DNA from: Paraburkholderia phenazinium
Lineage (GTDB): Bacteria; Pseudomonadota; Gammaproteobacteria; Burkholderiales; Burkholderiaceae
DNA length: 64,000 nt
Reading direction: 5' to 3'
Assembly: GCF_900142845.1 (NCBI RefSeq)
Contig: NZ_FSRU01000001.1
Coordinates: 2,542,001-2,606,000, forward strand
This document shows positions 53,390-62,431 of this stretch, in pieces. A program made the translations under genes and the position numbers. The notes below the pieces were generated by a model that saw only the letters and a list, made by a program, of their open reading frames with translations, was not told the origin of the DNA and searched no databases. How positions within the stretch are numbered: the first letter of the stretch is position 1; every line of letters begins with the position of its first letter.

Positions 53390-54181
53390 ATGGGCGCTGT
53401 ACCGAGCCGCGAGTTCGTCCGCAACCTGGACAATGCGATCCTGCCCGACCTGTGGCGTCGTCGTACCCACCTGTCCGGCGACGAAATGGTGTCGATGGTC
53501 GATCTGGTCAAGCGGGCGCTGCGCACCTACCATCCGCTCGAATTGCAGGCGCTCGGCGAGGATAAGGAAGAACTGGTCGCGCAGTTCATCTTCTCCCGGG
53601 TGCTGCGCCTCACCCCCGGCCATTCCGATACCCACGCCTGCCCCGAAAGCGCGCCGTCCAACGGCTATGCCCTCTGTGCGTATTTCCGCCGCTATCTGAT
53701 CGACTGCCTGCGCAGCGCCTGCCATCAGCGCAACGTGTCGATGGAAAACGAAGGCATGGAACAGGAAATCGACCTGCACGCCCATGCGCTCGAAGACCCC
53801 GTCGAAAGCGTCCTGCTGCAGTACGGCCTCGACGAAGCGCGCGTGCGCCTTGCCGCGCGCACCTTTATCGGCGGCCTCGACGAGCCGGAGCGGATCGTGC
53901 TGGCCGGCAGCCTCGGCTGGTGCTCGGAATGCAAAGGTGGACTGTCGGCGGTGGCTGCACAGCATCGCGTGCCCTCGTATCACTATCGCGCCGTCAAACT
54001 CGGCGTCACCATGAAAAAGACGGGCGACGCCGGCGATTTTTCCAATACGAAGATCGGCCGCTGGCTGATCGACGTGCTCGGCATCGAGATCGAAGCCGAA
54101 AACCGCGCAGCCATTCTGATCGCGCTGAACCTGCTCGCCGCCGAATCGAGCGACAGCGAACTGAATGAAGTGGCCGCCTAA
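53390..54181 (+). CDS. Divergent sigma-70-like protein
   Basis: A 263-residue protein with no clear family. Features recall sigma factors. Residues ~85-115 (YALCAYFRRYLIDCLRSACHQR) look like a region 2 helix, and GLSAVAAQHRVPSYHYRAVKLGV (~200-225) looks like a region 4 HTH. The spacing and the absence of the DLxQE motif make a true sigma factor uncertain. GACGGAGG eight bases before ATG 53390 is a strong ribosome-binding site. Its promoter region is shared with the divergent kinase; a GMC fusion gene follows after ~180 bases. Confidence 0.55.
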   Translation: MGAVPSREFVRNLDNAILPDLWRRRTHLSGDEMVSMVDLVKRALRTYHPLELQALGEDKEELVAQFIFSRVLRLTPGHSDTHACPESAPSNGYALCAYFRRYLIDCLRSACHQRNVSMENEGMEQEIDLHAHALEDPVESVLLQYGLDEARVRLAARTFIGGLDEPERIVLAGSLGWCSECKGGLSAVAAQHRVPSYHYRAVKLGVTMKKTGDAGDFSNTKIGRWLIDVLGIEIEAENRAAILIALNLLAAESSDSELNEVAA

Positions 54182-54362
54182 TAGCACGGCGCCACGCTCG
54201 CAGGGCGGCGTACCGGTATCGAACCGCCGCCGCGTGCCGCGCGATGTTGCTTTGTTTGCAGCCGGTCACCGCCTACGATAAGAAAGCCGCGCAGCGCTCA
54301 GGCATCCTCACCAGTCAGGGCTCCCCCACCCTGAATCACCGTTGTGTCACGAGGTGGTCATG

Positions 54363-57300
54363 ATGAACCGCTTATCCAGCGCCATCGAAGCGCTGCAGCC
54401 GCACTACGAAATCGTGATTGTCGGGTCGGGCTACGGGGGCGCCATTGTGGCGAGCCGGATGGCACGCGCGGGGCGCAACGTGTGCCTGCTGGAGCGCGGC
54501 CGCGAATTCATGGCGGGCGAGTTTCCTGCCACGCCGCTCGAGGGCGCCGGCCAGGTGCAGTACAACACCGGGCTCGCGCAGATCGGCTCGCCGCTCGCGC
54601 TGCTGGAAGTGCACGTCAATCCCGACGTCAACGCGGTGGTCGGCTGCGGCCTGGGCGGCACCTCGCTGATCAATGCCAACGTGGCGCTGCGGCCCGATCC
54701 GCGCCTGTGGCAAGACCCGCGCTGGCCTGCCGCCGTGCGCGCCGACCAGGCGGGACTCGCCGCCGGCTATGCGCGCGCCGAGGCCATGCTGCAGCCCTCG
54801 CCCGTGCCGGCCGACTTCCCTTCCCTGCCCAAGCTCAATGCGCTCGCCCGTTCGGCGCAGGTGCTCGGCATGGAGGACCGTTTCTCGCGGCCGCCCATTA
54901 CGGTCACCTTCCAGGACGGCAAGAACGCGGCGGGGGTCGAGCAGAAGCGCTGTGTCGGCTGCGGGGATTGCAACGCCGGCTGCAACCATGAGGCGAAGAA
55001 TTCCACCCACATGAACTATCTGCCCGACGCCGTCGCGCACGGCGCGCAGATTTTCACGGGCGTGGCGGTACATTCCGTCGTACGCGACGAGGCCACCCGA
55101 CAATGGCGCGTGCGCTATCAACTGGTGGGCCTTGGGCGCGAAATCTATGACGCGCCGGAGCTTGCCATCAGCGCGGACATCGTGATCCTGTCCGCGGGCA
55201 CGCTCGGCTCGACCGCCATCCTGTTGCGCTCACGCGAGGCGGGACTGCCGGTGTCCAGCCAGCTCGGCCAGCACTTCACCGGCAACGGCGACGTGCTCTC
55301 ATTCGCGTACAACACCGAAGTGCCGATCAACGGCATCGGCTGGGGCGCGCACAAGGAGGGAGAAATTCCGCCGGTGGGGCCGACGATCACCGGCCTGATC
55401 GATCACCGCAACACACCCAACGTGACGGACGGCTTCGTGATCGAGGAAGGCTCGCTCGCCGGACCGGTTGGGCTCGCGATGATGGGCGTGCTGGGCCTCG
55501 CCGCACCGGCCGAGGGCGTGAAGGTGCCCGAGCTGGCGTCGCGGAGCGGCTCGCTGGACGCCGGCGCTCGTATCGTCGAAAGCCTGCTGCGCGGCCCCTA
55601 TCACGGCGCCATGAATCACACGCAGACCTACCTCGTGATGGCGCACGACGACGACAGCGGGCAGATTGTCGTCGAACAGGGCCGGCCGCGCATCCGCTGG
55701 CCCAACGCCGGCAAGCAGCCCATCTACGCCACCATCGAAAAGACTCTCGAAGCGGCCACCGTGGCGTTAGGCGGCGAGTACGTGCGCGATCCGATTTCCG
55801 CGAGGCTGCTCGGCGACGGCCTGGTGACGGTCCATCCGCTAGGCGGTTGCGGAATGGCGGAGGCGGCGGAAAACGGCGTCGTCGATCAGGCGGGCCGCGT
55901 GTTTTCCGCCGCGACGGGCACCGACGTACACCCCGGCCTGTACGTGATGGACGGCGCGGTGGTGCCGCTCTCGCTAGGCGTGAATCCGCTCCTGACCATC
56001 TCGGCGCTGGCCGAGCGCAACTGCGCGCAACTCGCCGCGGCGCACGGCTGGCCGATCGACTACACGTCGCCAGGCGACGTCGCCCCGCCGCCGCCGCAGA
56101 AGATCGGCCTGCGCTTCACCGAAACCATGGTCGGCAGCTATGCGCCCGGCGCGCCGGCAGACGGCCCGGCCGACGCGCCTGCGCCCGACGCCAGCCCGAT
56201 GAGCTTCACGCTCACCGTCGAATCCGACGATCTCGCCGAGATGCTCAGCAGTCCGCAGCACGCCGCGCACACCGTGGGCACACTGACGTGTCCGGCCTTG
56301 TCGGCACAGCCGATGACGATTGCCGACGGCCTCTTCAATCTGTTCGTCGTCGACGAAACCGAGGTCGACCGGCGCGACATGAATTACCACATGACGCTCG
56401 AATCGGTGGAAGGCACGCGCTATTACCTGTTCGGCCAGAAGATCATCACCCGCTCGTCGCTGCTCGAACTGTGGCCGCAGACCAATACGCTATACGCGCA
56501 GATCCGCACCTCCGAGGCGGCGGATGCGCCCGTGATCGGCAAGGCGACGCTCATCATCACGCCCGAGAACTTCCTCAGGCAGATGCGCACCATCGAAGTG
56601 ACGAACACGCCGGATCTCGAGACGCGGCTCGACTGGACGCTGAAGTTCGGCAAGTTCTTCGGCGGGGTGCTGTTCACGGAATATGGCGGCGTCGCGGCGC
56701 CGTTGCAGTTCCTCAGCACCGACGCCGCGGCGCCGCGTCTGAAGCGTGCATTGCGCGCACCCGCGCCGGAGCTGACGTGGTTCAACACGTCTGAGCCGCC
56801 CAGCAAGACACTGAAACTGACGCGCTACCACGCGGGCGATAAAGGACCTGTGCTGCTGATTCACGGTTCCGGCGTGTCGAGCCGGATCTTTGCGACGGAC
56901 CTGGTCGAGACCAACCTCGTCGAATTCATGTGCGCGACCGGCTACGACGTGTGGCTCGTCGACCTGCGCGTGAGCATCGAACTGCCGAGCGCGCTCGAGC
57001 CCACCACCGCGGATGCGATTGCCCGCGAGGACATTCCGGCCGCAGTGGCGAAGGTCAGGCAGCTAACGGGCGCAGCGCAGATTCAGGTGGTGGCGCACTG
57101 CTTCGGCGCCGTGGCTTTCTCGATGTCCCTGCTGTCGGGACTCACTGGCGTGCGCTCGGCGCTGCTGTCGCAGGTGTCCGCGCATCCGATTCCCGGCGCA
57201 ATGCAACGCATCAAGGCGGGCCTGCATATGCCGGAGATTCTCGAGCATCTCGGCGTACGCGATCTCACGGTCCTGACACGCGCCGGCAACTGGCCGGACA

Positions 57301-57773
57301 ATCTGCTCGACGAGGCGCTGCGGGTGTATCCGGTCGGGCACGATGAAGGCTGCGGCAACGCGCTGTGTCATCGCGCGACCTTCCTCTACGGTCTGGTCTA
57401 CGAGCATGCGCAGCTCGGCGAACAACTGCATGCCAATCTGCAGGAATTGTTCGGCGTGCACAACGTCGAGCTATTCGTTCAACTCGCGGCGATGGTGCGC
57501 GCGGGACACGTGGTGGACGCGGACGGCATGGACGTCTATCTGCGCAACCTCGAGGGCATGAACTTGCCCATATGTTTCATTCACGGCACCGAGAACCGCT
57601 GCTACCTGCCGATCAGCACGGCGAAGACCTATGACTTGCTGGTGAGTCGCTTCGGCGCACAGCAATACGAGCGGCATCTGATCCCGGGCTATGGGCATCT
57701 CGACTGCATCTTCGGCAAGAATGCGGCGGTGGATGTTTTTCCGCTGATCGTGCGGTATCTGGATGCGCAATGA
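54363..57773 (+). CDS. GMC oxidoreductase-alpha/beta hydrolase fusion protein
   Basis: A 1,136-residue fusion. Residues 1-~570 are a cholesterol-oxidase/alcohol-oxidase-like GMC flavoprotein. It has FAD site VGSGYGGAIVA (~18), a Cys cluster at 197, 200, 203 and 207 (CVGCGDCNAGC), the active-site HPLGGCGM near 490 and the C-terminal NPLLTISALAERN. Residues ~600-800 are a beta-rich linker domain. Residues ~820-1136 form an alpha/beta hydrolase (LLIHGSGVSSRIF). The nucleophile elbow there reads AHCFGA, with Cys913 in place of Ser. It probably oxidises a bulky alcohol or sterol and then acts on the product. GAGGTGG decides ATG 54363. Confidence 0.85.
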   Translation: MNRLSSAIEALQPHYEIVIVGSGYGGAIVASRMARAGRNVCLLERGREFMAGEFPATPLEGAGQVQYNTGLAQIGSPLALLEVHVNPDVNAVVGCGLGGTSLINANVALRPDPRLWQDPRWPAAVRADQAGLAAGYARAEAMLQPSPVPADFPSLPKLNALARSAQVLGMEDRFSRPPITVTFQDGKNAAGVEQKRCVGCGDCNAGCNHEAKNSTHMNYLPDAVAHGAQIFTGVAVHSVVRDEATRQWRVRYQLVGLGREIYDAPELAISADIVILSAGTLGSTAILLRSREAGLPVSSQLGQHFTGNGDVLSFAYNTEVPINGIGWGAHKEGEIPPVGPTITGLIDHRNTPNVTDGFVIEEGSLAGPVGLAMMGVLGLAAPAEGVKVPELASRSGSLDAGARIVESLLRGPYHGAMNHTQTYLVMAHDDDSGQIVVEQGRPRIRWPNAGKQPIYATIEKTLEAATVALGGEYVRDPISARLLGDGLVTVHPLGGCGMAEAAENGVVDQAGRVFSAATGTDVHPGLYVMDGAVVPLSLGVNPLLTISALAERNCAQLAAAHGWPIDYTSPGDVAPPPPQKIGLRFTETMVGSYAPGAPADGPADAPAPDASPMSFTLTVESDDLAEMLSSPQHAAHTVGTLTCPALSAQPMTIADGLFNLFVVDETEVDRRDMNYHMTLESVEGTRYYLFGQKIITRSSLLELWPQTNTLYAQIRTSEAADAPVIGKATLIITPENFLRQMRTIEVTNTPDLETRLDWTLKFGKFFGGVLFTEYGGVAAPLQFLSTDAAAPRLKRALRAPAPELTWFNTSEPPSKTLKLTRYHAGDKGPVLLIHGSGVSSRIFATDLVETNLVEFMCATGYDVWLVDLRVSIELPSALEPTTADAIAREDIPAAVAKVRQLTGAAQIQVVAHCFGAVAFSMSLLSGLTGVRSALLSQVSAHPIPGAMQRIKAGLHMPEILEHLGVRDLTVLTRAGNWPDNLLDEALRVYPVGHDEGCGNALCHRATFLYGLVYEHAQLGEQLHANLQELFGVHNVELFVQLAAMVRAGHVVDADGMDVYLRNLEGMNLPICFIHGTENRCYLPISTAKTYDLLVSRFGAQQYERHLIPGYGHLDCIFGKNAAVDVFPLIVRYLDAQ

Positions 57774-57940
57774 AGCGTGTGCCGTCAGGTTGAGTCGTTC
57801 GTGGATGAGGCGGAGGGATTGCAGACCGCGCGGGCAAATTGTTTTATGATCCGAACCATTCGGCGCACCGGGGCGCGCAAGTGCGGATGTATCTAATCCG
57901 CATCAATCCAATACACCAATAAAGCCACGCCAATCACCCA

Positions 57941-58723
57941 ATGGAACAATTGACCTTCGGTACCTGCGTCAGGAATAGCTGGATCAGCACGTGGCAAGCG
58001 ATCGTTCAGATGCCGGGATGGTTCCTCGGGGTGTTTGCCGTGATTGCCTGTCTGACGCTGCTTTCCGGTTCCTTTCAGTACGTTCCGTCCGGCGGCGCCG
58101 AACTCGACGCCGCGGCAAGAGCCAGTCATGCGCTCGGCAGCATGGTTTTCTCGATCCTGCAACTCGTCATCTACTGCTGCCTGACCATCAAGGTCCACCG
58201 TTTCGTGCTGCTCGGCGAAGGCACCCAGCCTCTGCTGCCATTGGGCGGCAAACCCCTTGGGCGCTTTGCGTTGATCTCGGTGGGTCTGACGCTGGGTATC
58301 GTCGTGCTCTCCATCGCGCTGGTCCTGCTGGTACGCGAAATACGTTCGGGCGGTATCGTGCTGGTCGGCGCCGTCGTCATGCTGGCGTACATGTTCGCGA
58401 TGGTCCGCCTCAGTCTGCTCTATCCCGCCGTCTCGCTCGGTGGCGCGCTGACGCTGCGCGCGGCGTGGAAGGACAGCCGGGGGCATTTCTGGAGCATCTT
58501 CGGCGTCGTATTCGTTTCGTATTTGCCGCTGCTGATCGTCTGGATCATCCTGCTCGAGGTACTCGGCCCGAGGATGCTGCTGACCAGTTTGCAGGGCGCG
58601 TCCACCGTGTTTGCGATCGGGCTGGCGTTCGTCAATACCGGGTTTATCGTACTCGCGGCCTCGGCGCTGTCGTGGCTTTATCGGCGCTATGCGAATGAGT
58701 TGCTGGAGCATGCCGCGTATTGA
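57941..58723 (+). CDS. Integral membrane protein of unknown function
   Basis: A 260-residue protein with about six TMs, the clearest at ~28-48, 70-85, 108-130, 135-160 and 190-245. The N-terminus (FGTCVRNSWISTWQ) and the LSLLYPAVSLGGALTLRAAWKDSRG loop resemble glycerophosphoryl diester phosphodiesterase-type/YciC-like membrane domains, but weakly. No enzyme motif is present. It stands alone, 168 bases after the GMC fusion. Confidence 0.7.
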   Translation: MEQLTFGTCVRNSWISTWQAIVQMPGWFLGVFAVIACLTLLSGSFQYVPSGGAELDAAARASHALGSMVFSILQLVIYCCLTIKVHRFVLLGEGTQPLLPLGGKPLGRFALISVGLTLGIVVLSIALVLLVREIRSGGIVLVGAVVMLAYMFAMVRLSLLYPAVSLGGALTLRAAWKDSRGHFWSIFGVVFVSYLPLLIVWIILLEVLGPRMLLTSLQGASTVFAIGLAFVNTGFIVLAASALSWLYRRYANELLEHAAY

Positions 58724-58793
58724 GACGCTGTCGGGCGGGACAGCGTTCCGCCCGCGCTGCGGACGCTGGGCGCCCCGTTTGGCCCAGTCGCCC

Positions 58794-60194
58794 TCATAAC
58801 ACTTTCCCCGGATTCAAAATCCCACGCGGATCCAGCGCGTGCTTGATCGCCGCCATCGCGGCCAGTTCCTCACGCGAGCGCGAGACCGGCAAGAACTCGC
58901 GCTTCAGCGAGCCGATCCCATGCTCCGCCGACACCGACCCATGCAACGGCCCAAGCATGTCATAAACAAACGCATACACCGCATGATGTGCAACCCCAGG
59001 CACCGAATGCCCATCCACGGTGAGATGCAAGTTAGAGTCGCCAATGTGCCCGAAGAAGTACGACCGATTCCCCGGCCACTGACGATCCAGCGCCGCACGG
59101 CAGCGATCGACAAAAACACCGATCTCGCCGATCGGCAGACTGATGTCGAAGTTGATCGGATCCATCTTCACCGGAAACTCCGCCGTGCATTCCCGCACTG
59201 CCCATAAGGCGCGCGCGTCGGCCATCGATTGCGCAATCACGGCATCGCGAATGGCATGCGCGTCCAGTGCCTCATTCAGCGCCGCGGCAAAGCGCTCGCC
59301 ATCATCGGCCGCATCGAAGCTCGCATGTTCAATCAGCGCATACAGCGGATGCGCTTCGCCAAACGGCGAGCGCATACTGGTCAAGGCAACGCCGAAATCG
59401 TAGAAGTCCGGCCACATGATTTCGAACGCACCGATGTCGTTGCCAAACCGCGTCGACAAGCGCCGCAGCAGCCTCACCGCCGCATCGTAATCATCCAGCG
59501 CGACCAGCACCGTATGCCGCGCCGCGCGCCGCGGATGCAGGCGCAATACCGCGCGGGTAATCACGCCGAGCGTGCCCTCCGACCCGATGAACCAGTGCTT
59601 CAGGTCATAGCCGGTATTGTTCTTCACCATCTTGCCGAGCGAACTCAGGACTGCGCCGCTCGCCAGCACCACCTCCAGCCCGAGCACCTGATCGCGTGCG
59701 GTGCCGGACTGGATCACACGATTGCCGCCCGCATTGGTGGCGAGATTGCCGCCAATCTGGCACGACCCGCGCGCACCGAGGTCGAGCGCAAGTTCGAAAC
59801 CCGCTTGCGTTGCCGCCTCCTGCGCCGCCTGCAAGGTGGTGCCCGCCCGCACGGTCATGGTTGCCGAAGCCGGATCGATTTCTTCGATGCCCGCGAGCCG
59901 CTCGAGCGACAACGCGATATCCACGGCGCGCGGAATCGCACCGCCGGCGAGGCCCGTCATGCCTCCCTGCGGCACTACCGTTTGATGCGCCGCGTGGCAA
60001 ATCGCCAGCGCCTGCGCCACCTGTTCTGTCGTACGCGGCAACAGCAACGCCGCAGCACGCGTCGGCTCGTGACGCGTCCAGTCGGTCATCGAGCGTTCGC
60101 CGATCTGCGCGCCGACGCGTACCGCGTCATCCCCCAACGCCTCGCGCAGCGAGGCGAGCGTGGTGGAAAGCGCGGCGCTGTCCTCATTCGTCAT
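58794..60194 (-). CDS. FAD-linked oxidase, GlcD/D-lactate dehydrogenase-like
   Basis: A 466-residue PCMH-type flavoprotein. The FAD-binding domain has PQGGMTGLAGGAIP, the ATMTVRAGTTLQ strand, and LGARGSCQIGGNLATNAGGN. The C-terminal FAD-oxidase_C domain has FGHIGDSNLHLTV, the HGIGSLKREFL signature and the end DPRGILNPGKVL. Such enzymes oxidise 2-hydroxy acids (D-lactate, glycolate, D-2-hydroxyglutarate). Start is ATG 60194, overlapping the oxygenase stop (ATGA), so the two are coupled. Confidence 0.92.
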   Translation of the reverse strand: MTNEDSAALSTTLASLREALGDDAVRVGAQIGERSMTDWTRHEPTRAAALLLPRTTEQVAQALAICHAAHQTVVPQGGMTGLAGGAIPRAVDIALSLERLAGIEEIDPASATMTVRAGTTLQAAQEAATQAGFELALDLGARGSCQIGGNLATNAGGNRVIQSGTARDQVLGLEVVLASGAVLSSLGKMVKNNTGYDLKHWFIGSEGTLGVITRAVLRLHPRRAARHTVLVALDDYDAAVRLLRRLSTRFGNDIGAFEIMWPDFYDFGVALTSMRSPFGEAHPLYALIEHASFDAADDGERFAAALNEALDAHAIRDAVIAQSMADARALWAVRECTAEFPVKMDPINFDISLPIGEIGVFVDRCRAALDRQWPGNRSYFFGHIGDSNLHLTVDGHSVPGVAHHAVYAFVYDMLGPLHGSVSAEHGIGSLKREFLPVSRSREELAAMAAIKHALDPRGILNPGKVL

Positions 60195-61174
60195 GCTGTC
60201 GTCCCCTGTGTGGCCTGCTTCTTTCGATAACCCATCGAGTCGTTGATGCGCCCGAGAATATAGTCGCCTGCCGCAACCGGTTGATATTTGAGGTCGGCTT
60301 CGCTGGTGCCGAGCTCGCGCGGATCGACCGAGGCGCCGTAAGTCGGATCGTAAAACGTGGCGATCGAATAGCGCTCGCGTCCGGACGCGTTGATCACACG
60401 ATGCAGCGTCGAGCGAAAGCGGTCGTTGGTCCAGCGCGCGAGCAGATCGCCGACGTTGACGACGAAGCTGCCTGGAATGGGCGGCGCATCGACCCAGGTA
60501 TTGTTGGCAATCTCGCGCACCTGCAAGCCGCCTACCTGGTCCTGCCACAGCAAGGTGATGCAACCGTAGTCGGTATGCGGCGCCACGCCGAACTGGTCGG
60601 CATCCGATTGCGGCGGCTGCGGCGGGTAGTACACCATCTGCGTGCGCTGCATGCGCTTGGTATAGCGCGGCGCAAAAAACTGCTCGTCGACGCCGAGGCT
60701 CACCGCCACCGCGCGCAACAGGCCGGCGCCGCACTGCGCCACCGCTTCGTAATAGCCGTAGAGCGCCGGGCGCAACTCGGGCATGAAGTCAGGCCAGTTG
60801 TTCGGCCCGCGCAGCGCCTGGCCTGCGAGCACATCGGGATCGTCTTCCGGCAACTCCAGCCCGATGCTAAAAAACTCCTTGTAGTCCGGGCGTTTGGCCT
60901 GATACATCGTCGCATCGCCGAGCGCGTTGAAGCCGCGATGCCGCTGATTCACCGCGGCACGGCGTTTGGTTTCCACCGGAAACGCGAAGAACGTGCGCGC
61001 CGCGTGTTCGGCCGCATCGATGGCCGACTGCGGCACACCGTGATTGACGATGTAGAAAAACCCGATCGTCGTGCACGCGTCGTGAATCTCACGACCGACA
61101 CGCTGCATGGCGCCGGGCTCGCCGGCGCGCACGCCGGCAAGGTCGATGATCGGAATGCGGGTGACAGGCGGCAT
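60191..61174 (-). CDS. Isopenicillin-N-synthase-like 2-oxoglutarate/Fe(II) oxygenase
   Basis: A 327-residue DIOX-N/2OG-Fe(II) oxygenase. The N-terminus is IPIIDLAGVRAG with GFFYIVNHGVP. The iron ligands are His and Asp in APHTDYGCITLL and His in TLHRVINASGRERYSIATFYDP; the Arg and Ser of RYSIATF bind 2-oxoglutarate. Members hydroxylate or cyclise small molecules and do not imply an antibiotic. GGGAG before ATG 61174 decides the start. Coupled to the FAD oxidase, it may feed it a 2-hydroxy acid. It is divergent from an amino-acid ABC transporter. Confidence 0.9.
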   Translation of the reverse strand: MPPVTRIPIIDLAGVRAGEPGAMQRVGREIHDACTTIGFFYIVNHGVPQSAIDAAEHAARTFFAFPVETKRRAAVNQRHRGFNALGDATMYQAKRPDYKEFFSIGLELPEDDPDVLAGQALRGPNNWPDFMPELRPALYGYYEAVAQCGAGLLRAVAVSLGVDEQFFAPRYTKRMQRTQMVYYPPQPPQSDADQFGVAPHTDYGCITLLWQDQVGGLQVREIANNTWVDAPPIPGSFVVNVGDLLARWTNDRFRSTLHRVINASGRERYSIATFYDPTYGASVDPRELGTSEADLKYQPVAAGDYILGRINDSMGYRKKQATQGTTA

Positions 61175-61227
61175 CGCAAAGCTCCCGAAAGACGAGGCGG
61201 ATCTGAATGGCCTTTGAGCCGCCGAAT

Positions 61228-61267
61228 AAGCTGACAAATCAAGCTGACCAAGCTGACCAAGCTGACC
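61228..61267. repeat. 9-bp tandem repeat upstream of the oxygenase gene
   Basis: AAGCTGACC occurs three times in a row at 61241-61249, 61250-61258 and 61259-61267. A degenerate unit, AAGCTGACA, lies at 61228. The array sits ~55-95 bases upstream of the oxygenase start. Confidence 0.85.
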
Positions 61268-61333
61268 AACAAGCGCGTCGTCGATACTTCGAACCCCTTG
61301 CCAATCGACGCCGTCGCCCACGTTGTCCCAGTT

Positions 61334-61452
61334 GTATATACCGCCAAAAGCGCCTTCGCAAGCAGCGTCTTCACTTTGCTGCAAGCGTCGTACGTGCCTC
61401 TTCGCAGCGCACAACAGGATTATTTATTTCGCGCGAAAACTGCGGTATATAC
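61334..61452. promoter_or_regulatory. Pair of inverted GTATATAC elements, candidate GntR-type operators
   Basis: GTATATACCGC (61334-61344) and GCGGTATATAC (61442-61452) are exact inverted copies, 97 bases apart. Each core is itself the palindrome GTATATAC, like FCD/GntR operators. The placement would let one regulator govern both divergent operons. Confidence 0.55.
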
Positions 61453-61519
61453 TGCCCCGCATACCGCGCGCCGCCACACCGCATCTGGCGCGACACCGCT
61501 TTGCCAACCGGAGATTCTC

Positions 61520-62344
61520 ATGAGCATCCTTGCAGGCTGGAAGTGTCGTTTCATGGTGTTAGCGTTGTGCGCCGCGAGTGCCGCCGCGCACGCGGATCAA
61601 CTGGCCAAGGTCAAGGCGGCGGGCGAACTCGTCGTCGGTACGGAAATGCAGTTCGCGCCTTTCGACTTCCTCGAGAACGGTCAGCAAGCCGGTTTCAACA
61701 AGGACCTGTTTGCCGAGGTCGGCAAGGAACTAGGCGTGAAGGTCCGCTTTATCGACCTGCCCTGGCCCAGCGTGCTGCCCGGTCTCGAAGCCGGCAAGTT
61801 CGACATGGTCGGCGGTCCGCTGACGGTGACGAAGGCGCGCATGGAACGCTACGCGTACACGCTGCCGATCGCGGACGCCACCGACGCGCTGCTCAAACGC
61901 GCAAGCGATACGTCGCTCAAGCAATCCTCGGATATCTCCGGCAAGACGGTCGGTGCGGGCAAGGGATCGGCACAGCTCGACCAGTTGAAGACCTACATCG
62001 CGACGCTGCCGAAGCCGCCTGAAGTCCGCGAATATGTCGACAACAATCAGGCCTACGCCGACCTCGCCGCCGGCCGGATTGCCGCCGTCGCCAACTCGAT
62101 GACGAACATCGCCTATGTGGCGAAACAGCGCCCCGAGACCTTTGCCGTGGTGCAGCCGCCGTTCGGCGCCAAGGTGTACTTCGCCTACTGCATGCGCAAG
62201 GACCCGGACAGCAAGTCGCTCGACGACGCGTTCAACGCCGCGCTCGTCAAGATGCACGACGACGGGCGGCTCGCGGCCTTGCAGAAGAAGTGGTTCGGCG
62301 TCGCGATGGACTCGCCGATCACCATGCCCACGCCGAACTACTGA
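61520..62344 (+). CDS. Amino-acid ABC transporter substrate-binding protein
   Basis: A 274-residue exported type II (SBP_bac_3) receptor (signal peptide to AHA, about residue 25). The mature start ELVVGTEMQFAPFDFLENGQQAGFNKDL and VRFIDLPWPSVLPGLEAGKFDMVGG are diagnostic. It binds a polar amino acid or related compound. GGAG seven bases before ATG 61520 decides the start. Two permeases and an ATPase follow on the strand, giving a complete HisJQMP-type transporter. Confidence 0.93.
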   Translation: MSILAGWKCRFMVLALCAASAAAHADQLAKVKAAGELVVGTEMQFAPFDFLENGQQAGFNKDLFAEVGKELGVKVRFIDLPWPSVLPGLEAGKFDMVGGPLTVTKARMERYAYTLPIADATDALLKRASDTSLKQSSDISGKTVGAGKGSAQLDQLKTYIATLPKPPEVREYVDNNQAYADLAAGRIAAVANSMTNIAYVAKQRPETFAVVQPPFGAKVYFAYCMRKDPDSKSLDDAFNAALVKMHDDGRLAALQKKWFGVAMDSPITMPTPNY

Positions 62345-62389
62345 TCTACTGATGCCTTGAAGCGGACGCTGCCGGCTGTATGGTCTTAG

Positions 62390-62404
62390 GCAGGCAGCGC
62401 CTGC
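62390..62404 (+). other. Intercistronic hairpin between binding protein and permease
   Basis: GCAGGC (62390-62395) pairs with GCCTGC (62399-62404) around a three-base loop. No T run follows. Such hairpins after binding-protein genes often stabilise the upstream mRNA and keep permease levels low. Confidence 0.45.
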
Positions 62405-62431
62405 TGGTCTGCTCTAGCGGGTGCCCGACAC

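Larger units (their letters stand above)
61175..61519. promoter_or_regulatory. Divergent regulatory region with tandem and inverted repeats
   Basis: This 345-base spacer separates the oxygenase operon from the ABC operon. It holds a 9-bp tandem repeat (61241-61267) and two inverted GTATATAC elements (61334-61344, 61442-61452), described below. Promoters for both operons should lie here. Confidence 0.6.

Noticed and set aside
60191..61174. Reading the oxygenase as part of a beta-lactam pathway
   Set aside because: IPNS-like oxygenases are mostly general; no peptide synthetase or acyltransferase is nearby.
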